Below, piece by piece: positions 1 through 11,959 of a stretch of 64,000 nt of DNA; position 1 is the first letter of the stretch, and each line of letters opens with the position of its first letter. The DNA is taken from assembly GCA_037013495.1 (NCBI GenBank), contig CM072805.1, forward strand, positions 16,154,601 to 16,218,600. The letters are read 5' to 3'. A program made the translations under genes and the position numbers. Source of the DNA: Hippophae tibetana. Its lineage: Eukaryota; Streptophyta; Magnoliopsida; Rosales; Elaeagnaceae. The notes beneath the pieces are model-generated. The model was not told the DNA's origin, did no database searches, and was given only the letters and a program-made list of their open reading frames with translations.

Positions 1-2
1 AA

Positions 3-134
3 CATGGAGTGGTAGAACTATTGGACTCCAAGACACAAAAAACGTTCAAAGTTAATGGCCATCGTGTCAAGCCTTATTTAGAAGAACCAAACAACATTGC
101 TGAAATGGATTGCATTTGGCTGAGTAACCCTTAG
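3..134 (+). CDS. Ty3/gypsy integrase C-terminal end (partial)
   Basis: This is the last 43 codons of a Tat/Athila-type gypsy polyprotein, open from the window edge and ending in TAG. The segment FKVNGHRVKPYLEE is the usual end of the integrase C-terminal region in these elements. The rest of the gag-pol lies to the left of the window. No stop or frameshift is visible in the part present. Family assignment rests on this motif and on the conserved 3' noncoding block that follows directly. Confidence 0.8.
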   Translation, partial: HGVVELLDSKTQKTFKVNGHRVKPYLEEPNNIAEMDCIWLSNP

Positions 135-2020
135 CACCAAAAAGATACGTCTTGCTAAGACGTTAAACTAAGCGCTGGATGGGAGGCAACCCATCATGTT
201 AGGTAATTTTTTGTTATTTGTTTTATTTACTTAATTTTATTGTTTATTTTAGTTTACTTATATGTGAATAATTTTTAAAATTGTTAAAACTAAAATATTT
301 GTTGAGATGTTAGAAGTTCACAGCAATCTGTCTGTATACACTTTAATGATGAATATGATGGATGCACCTGCATTTCTTCATTACTACTTACACATTCTCA
401 AGAAATAGGTAATCTTTCTCCTCTTTTCTCTTTATCTTTAATTTGCAGTTGTTACATTGAGGACAATGTAAGTTCTAGGTTGGGGGTGGTGAAAAGTTAC
501 CATGCATAATAAAAAAAAATTCTCACAAAAATTTATCATTTCTTTAAATCAAATTTAAGTAAATAGTTAAGTCTTTGGTACTGTTAGATTAATTTTTGAA
601 AACATATCATGAAATATTTTGTAATTATTTTTTATAATTAGTTAGTTTTTGTCATAACTAGTATTTCTTGATAAAATGTGGAAATTATATTAAACCCAAA
701 ATCGGTGTTTATGAATTTTTTTAGTGGAGACTACCCTTGTGAGATATAATTTGAACCTAATTTCTTTTATTCAGAGTGAAATATATATTTTTTCTACTCC
801 AAACACATTTCTTATTTATTCAAAAGTTTAGATGATCTCTATAGGTATTAGCATTGAATGTATGAATTTTTTCTCATCTTAATAGAGTATCATATATTTT
901 TGATTATTATTTTTGTTTAGATTAAACGATTTGAGTAGAAATTGATAGTATATGCTTATATCTCATTCATGCATTACTGCTACAAAAACAAAAAGACATA
1001 TCTGGGGTTACCTAAACCAAGATCAAACAGAAAAGCCACAAAATTAACCACTCACCAAAATCCAAAAAAAAATGTACAATCTGTACATGGGTTGACTCTC
1101 TAAAAAATACATATATTGAAAAAAAAATGTATAGAGAGATAAAAAAATAGTATCATCTACATACTATGACCCACATTGCCAACAAAGTTGTGAGTAAAGG
1201 CTAAATACAAAAGAAAGATATAGGAAGTAAATTCCCTAAAAAGTCATTGCAATTTCTTCATTTGTAAAAAGCATATATCTTGAAATTCTTTCTTAATGAG
1301 TTTAATTTATGCATGAAAATAATTTTTATATATGATATCTTTATAATTTATACATTCGATTCCTTTCATGAGATCAATGTTAAAATAACACTTTGAGCCT
1401 TTATTCTTTATACATATGCGAACATATTAGTTCATTTCTATACATCAACTCTTTCGCATATAAATTAGTATGAGTGTTTGAACCCATAGGATTCAGTGCT
1501 TTGAGAGTATTGACTTGTGAGGAATAGAGTCGAAGCGAATTCTGATTCATGACACTGAAATTGGGTAAAATTAAATTGACACATTTTTGAAATGAAATAT
1601 GAAAATGATTTTCGACTAATTATTATAATAAAATCATGATTGTTTAAAGAGATTAAAATAACTTATGCTTGAGATTTTAATTATGATCTTAAAGGAGATT
1701 AAAAAGTGTGAGAAATTTTTGTGATATGTTGTTTTCTTTTATTCTTAAATTAATTTTTGATTGTGTTGTAATTGTAGTTTTTGATTTGATTGTTTTTATA
1801 GTTTCTTTTGATTTTTACAATTAGTTCAATGTTTATGGGTATCATTACTGAAAACCCTCACGAGACTCAAACTCGTCCACTAGGGCAACCTAGGGGTTTA
1901 AAGGCTTGTTACATAGGCTAAATGCAACTGTTTCAATCCACGAAAGTGATTTAGGATAGTTTAATTTTTAGCTTTTATCGCTTCTCTTGCTAAGGGACTA
2001 GCAAGAAGCTGGTTGGGGGT
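135..2020 (+). mobile_element. Gypsy 3' noncoding internal region
   Basis: This is the long AT-rich spacer between the pol stop and the 3' LTR. Just after the stop (about 146-195) is the block with CTTGCTAAGACGTTAAACTA and GGGAGGCAACCCA, which is typical of plant Tat/Athila elements at this place. A purine-rich run GGTTGGGGGT (2011-2020) fits the polypurine tract that primes plus-strand synthesis; a second similar run is near 479-490. No reading frame of note was seen. Confidence 0.75.
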
Positions 2021-3930
2021 TGTGATGAGTGCTCAAAAAGCACTAAAATAACCATGATTTTATGTACATTAATTGATTAAAAATATATATATTTATATGT
2101 TTTATCATATATTTATATAAATTTGTCTTTTTCGGAATCACGTGTATTCTTATTGTTTTTTCAGGTATTTTGGCTTAAAACGCAATTTAAAGACTAAAAG
2201 AGGAATACTTGAAGCAATACATCACAAATATATTAATAAATAAGTGGGAAAAAGTCAACAAACATGGAAAAATTGGACAAAATGGGTCGAAAAGGTCAAA
2301 AATGTCAAAAAGACGGAAATCGCGCGCCGCAGCCCAACCGCGCACGCAGCCCAGCGCCCAGCCGCACACACCCCAGCGCGCGGGCACTGTTCACGCCCAC
2401 CGAGCTGCGCGCCCAACGCGTTTTCGCCCCATTTTTCACGTGCAGCCGCCCTGTGACGTCATGCTGACGTCATTAATGACATCAGCAATTCCAATACGCG
2501 TTTTTACATTTTTTAATATTTTTTTACTCATTTTTTCTCTCCATCCTCACCTATAAATACCCCCCTTCCCTTCACTTCAAATCACACCTTAAAAACACAC
2601 TTATGTCTTCTTTATTTCTCTCATTTCTTAGTTTTTAAGTTTTTCTTAGTTTCTTTCTTAGTTTCTAAGCTTTTCTTAGTTTTTCTCTTAGTTTTTAGTT
2701 CAATTCTCTTAGTTGTAGAGTTCTTCTCTTTTTGAGAGGAACTTGTAATGTTTTTGTAATAGTTTAGATTTTTGATTCAATAAATGGGAGTGCAAATTCC
2801 GCTTGGAGGTTTTCTAGCTACGGGAATAGCGTCGAAGTTCTGTAAGGATTTTATTTTCTTTACAGTTATTTTTATGCTTTATTCTTACATGTTATATTTA
2901 ATTTGTTTGTGGTTAAATTTAACTATGCTGGCTGTTTAGTAAAAATGATGTAATAACGACGTTGTTATGCTTGCGAAATATTAAATAGGTAAAAATCTTT
3001 AAAATGAATTGATTTTGTTTTTATTCAAGATTTTATATTAAGAATGTTAGAGAGAAATATATTATTTTTCATTACAAACTTAAACCTGAAAATTAGATTT
3101 TAAGGTTTAGTTATCCGGTCTAATTTAGAGTAGTGCTCTTTTATTTGTTGGTACAATCGCCCGGTAGTTAGAGTGAAATTCTATTTCAAAATTTTTTATA
3201 AGAATTATTATGTGAAAATGTATTGACAACATGTTTTCAATAGTGGTTTTAAAACTTGAAAGTTAGTACTCGGATAATTAAATTCTTAAGTTTAATTTGG
3301 ACACCTTGAATAAAGTTTAAACTGTCTAACCCCACCAAAGGTGGCATTTAAATGGTTCACTTTCAATCTCTTAGAAAAAGGAATTAATTTAATTAAGCAT
3401 ATTAGTTATCAACCCCACCCATAAGTGTTAATAGATTTGTTAGGTTAACAAAGAATATCTAACCCCACCAAAGGTGGTATTTATATAAAAAAAAAAGAAT
3501 CAATAAAATATCAATTTATATCTTTAATAACCTAGATAATATGAGCAAGCATAATTAATTTAGTTATTATATCCATAAATTCTCCGCTAATATAAATGAT
3601 AAAAATTTGCATGAATATTTATTGAATCTGTATATATGTTTATTTTTAGATAATTATTTATTGAATTTGTATCTATGTTTATTTTTATGTTATTAGATTA
3701 TATTTAATTAATCTGTATATATGTTTATTTTATGTTATTAGATTAGGAACACAAAAACCAAACTATCGTGACAGGATGTTTAGGATTTAATTTCGTTTTT
3801 AAAAGTTTGAATAATAAATTAAAAACCACATACATTCCTTCCTTAGATCGACCTTGGGAGTATACTTATCATTTTCTTCGAAATGATTCGTACACTTGCG
3901 AGAGTTTTATAAATATTAAAACCAAAGTAT
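2021..3930 (+). mobile_element. Gypsy 3' LTR (about 1.9 kb)
   Basis: The LTR begins at TGTGATGAGTGC or TGATGAGTGC (2021/2023) right after the polypurine tract. It has a GC-rich patch at 2320-2460, a TATA box with T/C-rich leader near 2552-2600, and a U5 end containing a 'tatacttatc...cgtacacttgcga' segment common to plant gypsy LTRs. The right boundary is approximate (3925-3945), where CACTA sequence takes over. Fragments of the first 400 bp of this family recur at 44300-44700 and 55795-56190. Short reading frames in the GC-rich patch look like chance. Confidence 0.7.
2552..2559 (+). promoter_or_regulatory. LTR TATA box
   Basis: TATAAATA followed by C/T-rich sequence, in the position expected for the U3/R transition of a gypsy LTR. 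The start site would be roughly 30 bases downstream. This is inferred from the motif and position only. Confidence 0.55.
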
Positions 3931-3962
3931 TGGCAAGAATCGGCAATGTCGGTTTTCGCTCA

Positions 3963-5396
3963 TCATCGAGTTGCATGATCATGATCTTCTTCACCATCGA
4001 ACGGTTTCTTTTGGTATCTAAACTTGTGTCCAGATGGCAAAAATCTTCTATGTCTTCTATAAGACATATTTCGTCTGTGAACAAGATACTTTGCAGAAGT
4101 TCCATCACTACATATAGGACATCCCTTATAACCTTTTGTTGCATGTCCTGATAAGTTTCCATAGGCAGGAAAATCATTAATTGTCCATAAAACGACCCCC
4201 TTCACGTTAAAGTATTCTTCTTTATATGCATCGTAAACATTTACACCATCATTCCACAACGTCTTTAAATCATCTATCAGAGGCTGTAAATATACATCAA
4301 TATCAACACCGGGTTGTTTCGGTCCTGAGATCAATAATGTTAACATCATGAATTTTCTTTTCATACACAACCAGGGAGGAAGGTTGTATGTTACCATAAT
4401 TACTGGCCAATAACTATATCTACTACTGAGGGAACTATGTAGATTAATTCCATCAGCAGCAATGGCAAGACGCAGATTGCGCGGATCAGATGAAAATTGA
4501 GGAGATAAATTATCTACTACTTTCCAATTTGGAGAATCACAAGGATGACGTAGCACCCCATCATCAGATCGATTATCTGAATGCCAAGTCAACATCTTTG
4601 ATGTATATTTACTATTGAACAACCTTTGAAAGCGAGGGATCGGAGGAAAGTACCAAAGAACCTTTACAGGCATGCCTTTCTTATGTTTTGTACTCTCATT
4701 TGTACCATGCTTCCATCTCGATTCTTTACACATAGGACAATCATGTAATGTCTCATATTCTTTTCTATAAAGAATGCAATCATTAGGACAAGCGTGAATC
4801 TTTTGATATTCCATGCCAAATCGACTAAGAGATTTCTTCACTTCATACATTGAAGATGGCAATTCAATACCCTCAGGAAACATATCGACTAGTAGATTTA
4901 GTAATTCTGTAAATCCCTTGTCAAAAAAACCATGTTTTCACTTGACATTGTACAAATGAACCAATCCTGACATCTTAGTGTATTTTTTGCATTTTGGATA
5001 CAACGGTTTTTCGGCATCTTCTATAAGTTTATTAAAGGTTTCGGGATCATCCTCGCGTAATTCATCTTCAACACCACGAAACATATTTTCTGTCTGTACA
5101 TTATGATATGATGTATGTAATCCACCCACATTCTTATTGTACTTTTCTCCATGAGTATTATCAATATTTTCTCCATGATAATACCAACATTTATAGCTCA
5201 ATAGAATACTATTACGGATAAGGTGATACTTAACCTCATCAAATTCATGAAATCGCTCATTTTTACATTTAACGCATGGGCATCGAATCATACTATTGCC
5301 AGTATTACTAGTTCTATAAGCAAATTCCATGAAACTTTCAACTCCAGAAATATAGTCTTGCTCAATTCTACACTTTGACATCCAAGATTTGTCCAT
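3963..5396 (-). pseudogene. CACTA transposase (tnp2), interrupted
   Basis: This is the N-terminal half of a CACTA transposase. The first 152 residues (5396-4941) contain a transposase-associated Zn-binding region with CPCVKCKN. The next part (4883-3966) is the tnp2 core, with the CPNDCILYRKEYE, CPMCKESRWK and KGCPICS segments. One in-frame TGA at 4938-4940 separates them; the intervening 18 codons stay in the same frame. The product would have been cut further by the gypsy insertion near 3960. Family members are usually much longer, so this copy cannot make a full transposase. Confidence 0.85.
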
Positions 5397-6534
5397 TTTC
5401 TATTAATGACATTAATTAAACATATTACTTAATTATGTATTATTATATATAAATTTCCTAATTATTAGAATATATATCAAAACATACATAATGCAAAATA
5501 GTTATCATTTTAATCATTTTACAAAACCATTTATATACAAATTAAAAAATAAGCAACTATATTTCATGAATATATATATAAAAACCAATCACGCGGTTGA
5601 TTCTAATTTCTAAGCATGTTACTATATCATAATTACAAAGTAATATTAATTATACGTATAAATAAATATATCCACGCAAACCCACACAACATTTCAGATA
5701 TTATTGAATACATACAATTAATAAGTCAAACATTATTATTACAAGCAAACAAAAAAAATAACTAAATCAAAAATTTATACAAAATATAAAACAAATTGAT
5801 AAGCTAGCTGCATGCATTCTGCATAAACTAAGTCAAACATATTTTTTAGGTGTGGTCAAATAAAGTGGCAGATTATTGACATACTTTTGTTTTTCAGCAA
5901 TCTAAATTGTAAATGTATCTTAAGTTGATATATATTTACAGAAATGCTCTCTAAATGAACTTTTAACAAAAGTGCTTGTGGAACCGCACGCATTGGATAT
6001 AAAACCAAAAGATATATAATACATTTGAAGTAGTTAATTCAAGTTCTTTAATGTAAAAATGCAAGAGGTTTTTCTTCTGTGATTGTGAATATGAATTGGA
6101 TTTTGTCAAACCTTAATTAACTGCTTAACTAATTAAAGGTGTACAAACCACACAAAGAAAATGCCCAAGAAAAACCCAAATCGAGATGTTAGGTTTTTAA
6201 TTAACGAATAAAAATTCGTTGTTCCTAATTAACGAATTACATTTACACGCTGATAAAATTAGCATAGATTCAGATTGATTTTGGCTAAGCAATAACAGAA
6301 AATACCCATAAACAGATTTTAATATTTTGCTAAAAAATAAGAAGATCTGACAGATAATGTGAGAAGAGAAATATAACTTACAAATGGACGTTCAAATGGT
6401 GGTTGGAGGTGGCTTGAAATGTAGAACGAAGGTGGCGTACGGTTAAGATTTTGGGAGAAAATGGTTCTGAGTGAGGAAAAGGAGAGAGGAAGAAAACTGG
6501 TAATCTGCATACAAAATGAGACGAGAGGCATATA

Positions 6535-6790
6535 TTACGTGGATAGTGTCGGTTGACATGGTTAACCGATGCTACGTTACGTGGATAGTGTCGGTTGTCC
6601 ACGTCAACCGACGCTATCCACGTAACGTAGCGTCGGTTGACGTGGTTAATCGACGTTATCCACGTGGATAGCGTCGATTGACGTGGATAACCGATGCTAC
6701 GTCACGTGGATAACGTCGGTTGACGTGGACAACCGACTTTAAATTCATTAAAAATCAGTTTTTTCCAAAAACCGACTTTACATATCGACT
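6535..6790 (-). repeat. CACTA subterminal repeats
   Basis: Many direct and inverted copies of a GTCGGTT / AACCGAC unit lie 25-280 bp inside the terminal repeat. They are interspersed with CCACGT and ACGTGG words. They include a perfect 18-bp inverted repeat (6599-6616 against 6628-6645, 11-nt loop). In CACTA elements, arrays like this are binding sites for an element-encoded protein needed for transposition. Confidence 0.8.
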
Positions 6791-6814
6791 TATATACCCT
6801 TTTTTGTAGTAGTG

Positions 6815-8370
6815 TAAAACAAGTGGGATGTATTCTATACGACATGGCATATGAATGACAAGACTACAAAAGGGAAATCCAAAAGCATTGACATTGCATG
6901 AAGAAAAACATGTGACATGATGCTCATGCAAATAGTAATCGAAGAAGTAAGCAAGGAAAACACACAAAAAAGTATGTCAAAGTAATTAGCGGGAAATAAT
7001 ACTGGTAAAGGATCAAACCAACATGCATAGTAGTAAGTAGGACTATTAACATACTATGTAAGACAAATAAGTAGAGAGAAAAAGTGATATGTATAAATAA
7101 GAAAAGAGGGAACATGCAAAAAAACAAAAGCATATAGAGAAAACAATCTCATATAATAATAGCAGCTCACACCACTGGTGACATAGGGCACAAACATGCA
7201 AGGTGTATGTATATGTAGATAGAGCTCTACGATCGAGCACTCAGGTAGTTAAGCCTAAAAAGAGGTGACCCATTAGATACCAAATGAATATTCCTATATG
7301 TATGAGCAATTACACAAAGGTTAATTATTCTTCTAACTCAAATAGGTAACTGGGACCTAGACGAAGGGTGAAAATTTCAACCCATGGAATCTTTTTATGA
7401 GCTCTATATCAATTAGACCAATCAAGTCTTACAATATGAATTGGGCAATTAACACAATAGAAGTACAAAATAACATTCTCAATTCTATACACAACAAAAA
7501 CAATCTGTAGTAAGAAAGAACAAACTACAAAAAAAATACACTATTGATAGTGTGTCTCACAAGCTTCTGTCCAAGCTAGAAACATGCACAAACATAACAA
7601 ACATCACATAACATGCAATACAATCATACATACTAAAAAACTATAAGGGATTTCCAATCTCTTCATGACCTCATATGTGGAAACATATTCAGAAAGTGAT
7701 GATAGTACTTTCATAGAATGCAATCATACATTACATAACAAACCATAACAAAGAGTCCAACATCTAGTATAATACTAGGGTAAGGAGATATAAACTCCTT
7801 AGAGACTCACACTAAAAATGCATGATCAAAAAGTAGAAGTAATAATTAGAAAGATATAAGTATGCTACATGGATAGGAAAAAAAAGCATATAACCATGGA
7901 AAATAAATAGGCTTTCAAATTAGAGTCTAAATCTAGTATGATGGAAGAGAGGCAATAGAAACTCATATTATACTAACAAAAAAGTAGATCATGCATAGCA
8001 ACATATATAACGAGGTAAACCCACATAGAAACCCTATATATGTGGTAATATCCCTAGGTTATTTAAGGCAACGACTCAGTAGCAAATAATTCATTAATCA
8101 ATAAAACAATTAAAACTATGATAGGAAAAAAAAGCACCAATACCTTTATTAGTTGGGACCTTCGTTCTAATTTCCCATTGTTACTTTTGCTTGCTACTTC
8201 CACAAAAACCTGGTTCAACACATGAACCCAGCTCACCTCCAAATCAACACCACCCAATGTGTGATAAAAAATCACAGATCAGTAACTATAAGTGTAACTA
8301 CTCCTAATGTTGAGGACCACTCTCAAACTCAAACAACCTATCTCTTATTACACACAATAAGAGATATGAT
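6815..8370. other. No gene recognised
   Basis: AT-rich sequence with only short chance reading frames. A 70-codon minus-strand frame (8275-8063) has somewhat coding-like composition, but I do not recognise it. No terminal repeats or splice-supported exons were found. Confidence 0.5.
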
Positions 8371-8389
8371 AACTCATGACCTAAGAGTA

Positions 8390-9990
8390 GCATAGTCCTT
8401 TACATTTGATCTATAACATAACAAAAGGTAAGATGGAATTCAAAAAATATATTGTTTCCTTAAGCAAATTGAGAAACACTTAATAACTTTTTGGCTATAT
8501 CAAGAACATGTAAGATGTTATTTAAAGACATAGAGCGTGACAGACCAAATTGTGATGAAAAATAATTGAAACAACTAGACGACACATCAATGCTCTTACC
8601 ATTTTCTAACATCAGTTTATCTAGGCCTGCATAGTTTTTAGAAGTAGTCAAATTTTTAGGATCAGAGGTAACATGGTGATTGGTTCCTAAGTTAGGATAC
8701 CAACGAGGTTCTTGGCTATATTTTGCTATTGATGGATAAGTACAAGGTTGAGGTGCATATGGTTGTGAAAAAGGGGCTGTAAAAGGTGGTGTATAAAGGA
8801 AAATTGGATGAGTAAAGTTAGCAGATGGCATAGGTGGATTGCTAAGAAAGGGTTGAGTGTTTGGCATAGCCAATGATTGCATCTGTGGCCTTGGTTATAG
8901 TAATTAAAAGGATGAGAAGTATAAGGTCATGGGGTTTGATTTTGGAAATGAGAAGCAATTTGATAAGGTGGAATAGGTGGTGTTCAGAATATGTTACCAA
9001 TAGGTTCAAGTGAGATTAAAATTTTATCAAATCGATGCCAGTAATTGGCTACCATATGACCCATTCTTCCATAAAGCTGGCAATGAGTTGAGGGCTTCCT
9101 CTACCACAACGAGCACTTTTACCACACTATTCATTTCCAACAAACGAATTGTCGTTGGAAAACTGCATTTTTCCTTGAAAAGGTAGGTTGTTGTTTGTAG
9201 ATGTACGGGTGAGACATATTTGTACAAAAATCAGATCATGATGCTACATTTGAATTGTTATTATACAATTACTGGTCACCTTGGTTTTGAACATTTTTAC
9301 CAAACAAGTTAACAGAAGATAAAGGTGAGAGTGAAACAAATTTTCTTCTTTTAATTCTGCATTCATGGCTAAGCAATAAAGCTTTAGCATCATCAATGGT
9401 TATAGTTTTAGAGAGCATTCTTTCAGTAAAAGTTGAAAAAACATTGTCATGTTACTCATGTAATCCTCCTAAAACACTCATCAATATTTCTTCCTCACTT
9501 AACCCATAGCCAGATTCTTAAAATTCATAAGCTAAGATTTTAATCTTCAATACATAGTCTTTGATGTTAAGGTTACCTTTCTTAAGATTTTGAAGTTCTT
9601 TCTTAACCTATATGGCTCTAGCACGAGATTTGGATGCATAATTTTTTTTTGTTTTATCCAAGCTTCATGTGAGGTATTTAAACCAGATATGAGCTTGAGA
9701 ATGTCTTTAGTCAGGCATGAGATTAACCAGCATCCCAACATTTCATCTTGTTTCTTCTAGGTCTTAAAGTTTGGATTAACCTCATCATTTGAGATCAACT
9801 GGTTTGGGGTTCATTAAGAACAGAGATATCAAGCTTAAGGCAAAGAAGAATTTTTAATAGTTGATTTTTCCAAATTGAAAAATTGTTGTGATTTAGTTTA
9901 TAGAGACTATAATATTGTAAAAAGTGAAAATATCTCAACTAGATTGATTCAAGATGATTTACGTGCTTTGTTGAGTATTGATAACTCCTT
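8390..9990 (-). pseudogene. Copia gag-protease remnant
   Basis: Minus-strand pieces match copia gag (9741-9547, with a W...SHEAW pattern) and then a proline-rich linker followed by the protease start (8882-8463). The linker leads into WYPNLGTNHHVTSD, where the family normally has an Asp-Ser/Thr-Gly active site, so the catalytic Asp has changed (N-L-G). LLSVSQFA, then the pre-integrase start, follows near 8480-8400. Several frame breaks separate the pieces. Confidence 0.75.
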
Positions 9991-10038
9991 GTATTTCAAC
10001 TATTGCAGCTGAAAATTTACCAAACTCAAATGCAAGCA

Positions 10039-10051
10039 CACTCTGATATCA
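10039..10051 (-). other. Copia primer-binding site
   Basis: Minus-strand TGATATCAGAGTG is a diverged copy of the TGGTATCAGAGC-type site complementary to initiator methionine tRNA. It lies immediately downstream of an LTR ending in CA. Confidence 0.55.
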
Positions 10052-10507
10052 TGACAAATAAAGAAAAGAAAAGCAATCAGGAAGTAGAAGGGAAATGCAT
10101 AGAAGAAGAGATCAAGAAATTAAACAAAATAGAATTACATTTTGTTCCCAGCACACGAAAACAATATCAATTTATTGAGCTTTGATTCCTTTCAATCTAT
10201 GCAATCTAGTGTAGCTTTGGTGCATGCTATCAGATAGATCACCAATGTTGTGTGATTGTTGAGCCACATCATTTGTCTTGCCATAACCACTCATGCTTGC
10301 CACATCATTTTCTCCTTTTACCTTCACAGTCATCCGTAACAGTTGGCAAATTAAGATGGTAATCTTTGATAACCATTAAAGCACCATCAATATTCTATAT
10401 ATATATTTCCCATACCTTTTTCCCATCCTACAAAATCACAACGATTTTGAAAAATTGATTAAAAGTAGAAGTCTTATTAGTTTAATAATTATAAGCTATT
10501 AGAAACT

Positions 10508-10747
10508 TATTAAACTGATAGTAGTAGTTAATTTCTGTTATTTATGTTATTTCAGTTAGTTAGTTTTGTTAGAATTTGTTAGTTAATTTCCCTCATTAAT
10601 CTTGTATATAAGCCAGCTCCTCTACCTTATCAAGTATGTAATTTTTAGCTTCTCATATTATTTTTCCAATCAGTAAAAATCAAGAAGATTTTTCCTCTCT
10701 TGTGATCTTTATTTTCTCGCTCATATGCCTACAACCCATTCTTGAAA
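10508..10747 (+). repeat. 5' LTR of copia 10508-15448
   Basis: 240-bp direct repeat partner of 15203-15448. It contains TTGTATATAAGCCAG, a TATA-like signal near 10603-10612, and ends CATTCTTGAAA directly before the primer-binding site TGGTATCAAAGC (10748-10759). Confidence 0.88.
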
Positions 10748-10759
10748 TGGTATCAAAGC
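10748..10759 (+). other. Primer-binding site
   Basis: TGGTATCAAAGC abuts the 5' LTR and is complementary to the 3' end of initiator methionine tRNA apart from an A for G near the end. Confidence 0.8.
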
Positions 10760-10773
10760 AAAATTAGAGTTTT

Positions 10774-11777
10774 AATGGCTTCCACAAATTCTTCTTCTTC
10801 TTTTCATTCCGCTTCAAAAGAAATCAATAATCTCCATCATATACAAAATGGTGATAATCTTGGAATTCCTTTGGTTTCAACTCTTGGATGGAAACAACTA
10901 CCAAACTTGGAACCGATCTATGATCTTAGCGCTTACAGCTAAGAACAAAGCAGGTTTTGTTGATGGTTCCATTAACAAACCTTTGCATTCTACATACGCT
11001 AATTTCTTTGCTTGATCTCGCTACAACACTATGGTTTTGTCATGGCTATTCAATTCAATATCCAAGGATATTGCTGTGAACGTGATCTATCTCAATACAG
11101 CTCAAGAATTTTGGAAAGATCTTCAAGATCATTTCTCACAAGCCATTGGCCCATGCATTTTTTAGTTACAAAAGGATTTATCAAATCTCACCTAGGAACA
11201 AATGTCTATTAGTCATTATTTCACCAAACTGAAAGACCTTTGGGATGAACTATCCAATTATAAATTGATTCCTCAATGCAATTATGGAAAATGCATATGT
11301 GGAGGTTTCAAATCTCTTTCAGAGTATCAACAAAAAGAATGCATTTTGCAATTTTTAATGGGACTTAATGACAACTTCTCACAGGTTCGAGGTCAGATTT
11401 TACTAATGGATCCAATGCCTTCCATCAACAAAGTGTTTGTTTTCATTTTACAAGAAGAGAAACAAAAGTAGATCGCCTCTCAATCACCTTCCTTTAACCC
11501 AACAATTTACCTATATAAAGTTGAAAACTCCTTTACAAATGCGAGTAACAAAAACATAATGAGAAAGGAAAAACCTAAATGCACTCACTGTGGTATTTTA
11601 GGACACATTGTTGATTCATGCTACAAATTGTGTGGACCTATATGCAGTCATTGTGGTATAGATGGGCATTCAGCTATTGTGTGCTACAAACTGCACGATT
11701 ATCCAGCAGAATATAGATCCAAGGGGAAAAATACTCAAAATAAGTCAAATCATCATGCAAACCAAGCTACTATTTAG
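10774..11777 (+). pseudogene. Copia gag remnant
   Basis: Gag spread over three frames. The N-terminal part includes GIPLVSTL. A UBN2-type gag core (11202-11471) has LKDLWDELSNY and LQFLMGLNDNFSQVRGQIL. Two CCHC-like zinc knuckles lie at 11577-11687 (CTHCGILGHIVDSC and CSHCGIDGHSAIVC). Frameshifts and stops break the reading frame. Confidence 0.85.
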
Positions 11778-11959
11778 GAAAAGATGATTTCCAATTCATC
11801 CTTAGAATCAGTCTCACATGATACTTCACAGCTTCCAATATCTTAGGTTCAATACCAGTAGTTTTTAAAGTACCTTAACTCTTTCCAATCTTCAAATCTT
11901 TCTGATATAAATCATCAAGCAGTAAGTGCAAACCTTACTAATTCCACCCAACATCTTTT

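Larger units (their letters stand above)
3930..6814 (-). mobile_element. CACTA (En/Spm) transposon, 5' half
   Basis: Read on the minus strand, the element starts at 6814 with the terminal inverted repeat CACTACTACAAAAAAGGG, passes through a subterminal repeat zone, and enters a transposase gene. The transposase stops abruptly at about 3960, where the LTR of a gypsy element begins. Because that LTR is a 3' LTR whose element runs off the left edge, the simplest reading is that the gypsy inserted into this CACTA copy and that the rest of the CACTA lies to the left of the window. Confidence 0.8.
8370..10440 (-). mobile_element. Truncated Ty1/copia element
   Basis: On the minus strand there is a probable 5' LTR (about 10440 to 10052), a primer-binding site next to it (10051-10039), then gag and the start of the pol region down to about 8390, where homology stops. 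Integrase, reverse transcriptase and the 3' LTR are missing. The outer LTR edge is approximate. Confidence 0.65.

Noticed and set aside
2209..2556. 115-codon open frame rich in Arg, Pro and Ala
   Set aside because: It falls in the LTR upstream of its TATA box. Composition reflects the GC-rich patch and no domain is visible.
3768..4151. 127-codon plus-strand frame
   Set aside because: It is the antisense shadow of the CACTA transposase joined to the LTR end.
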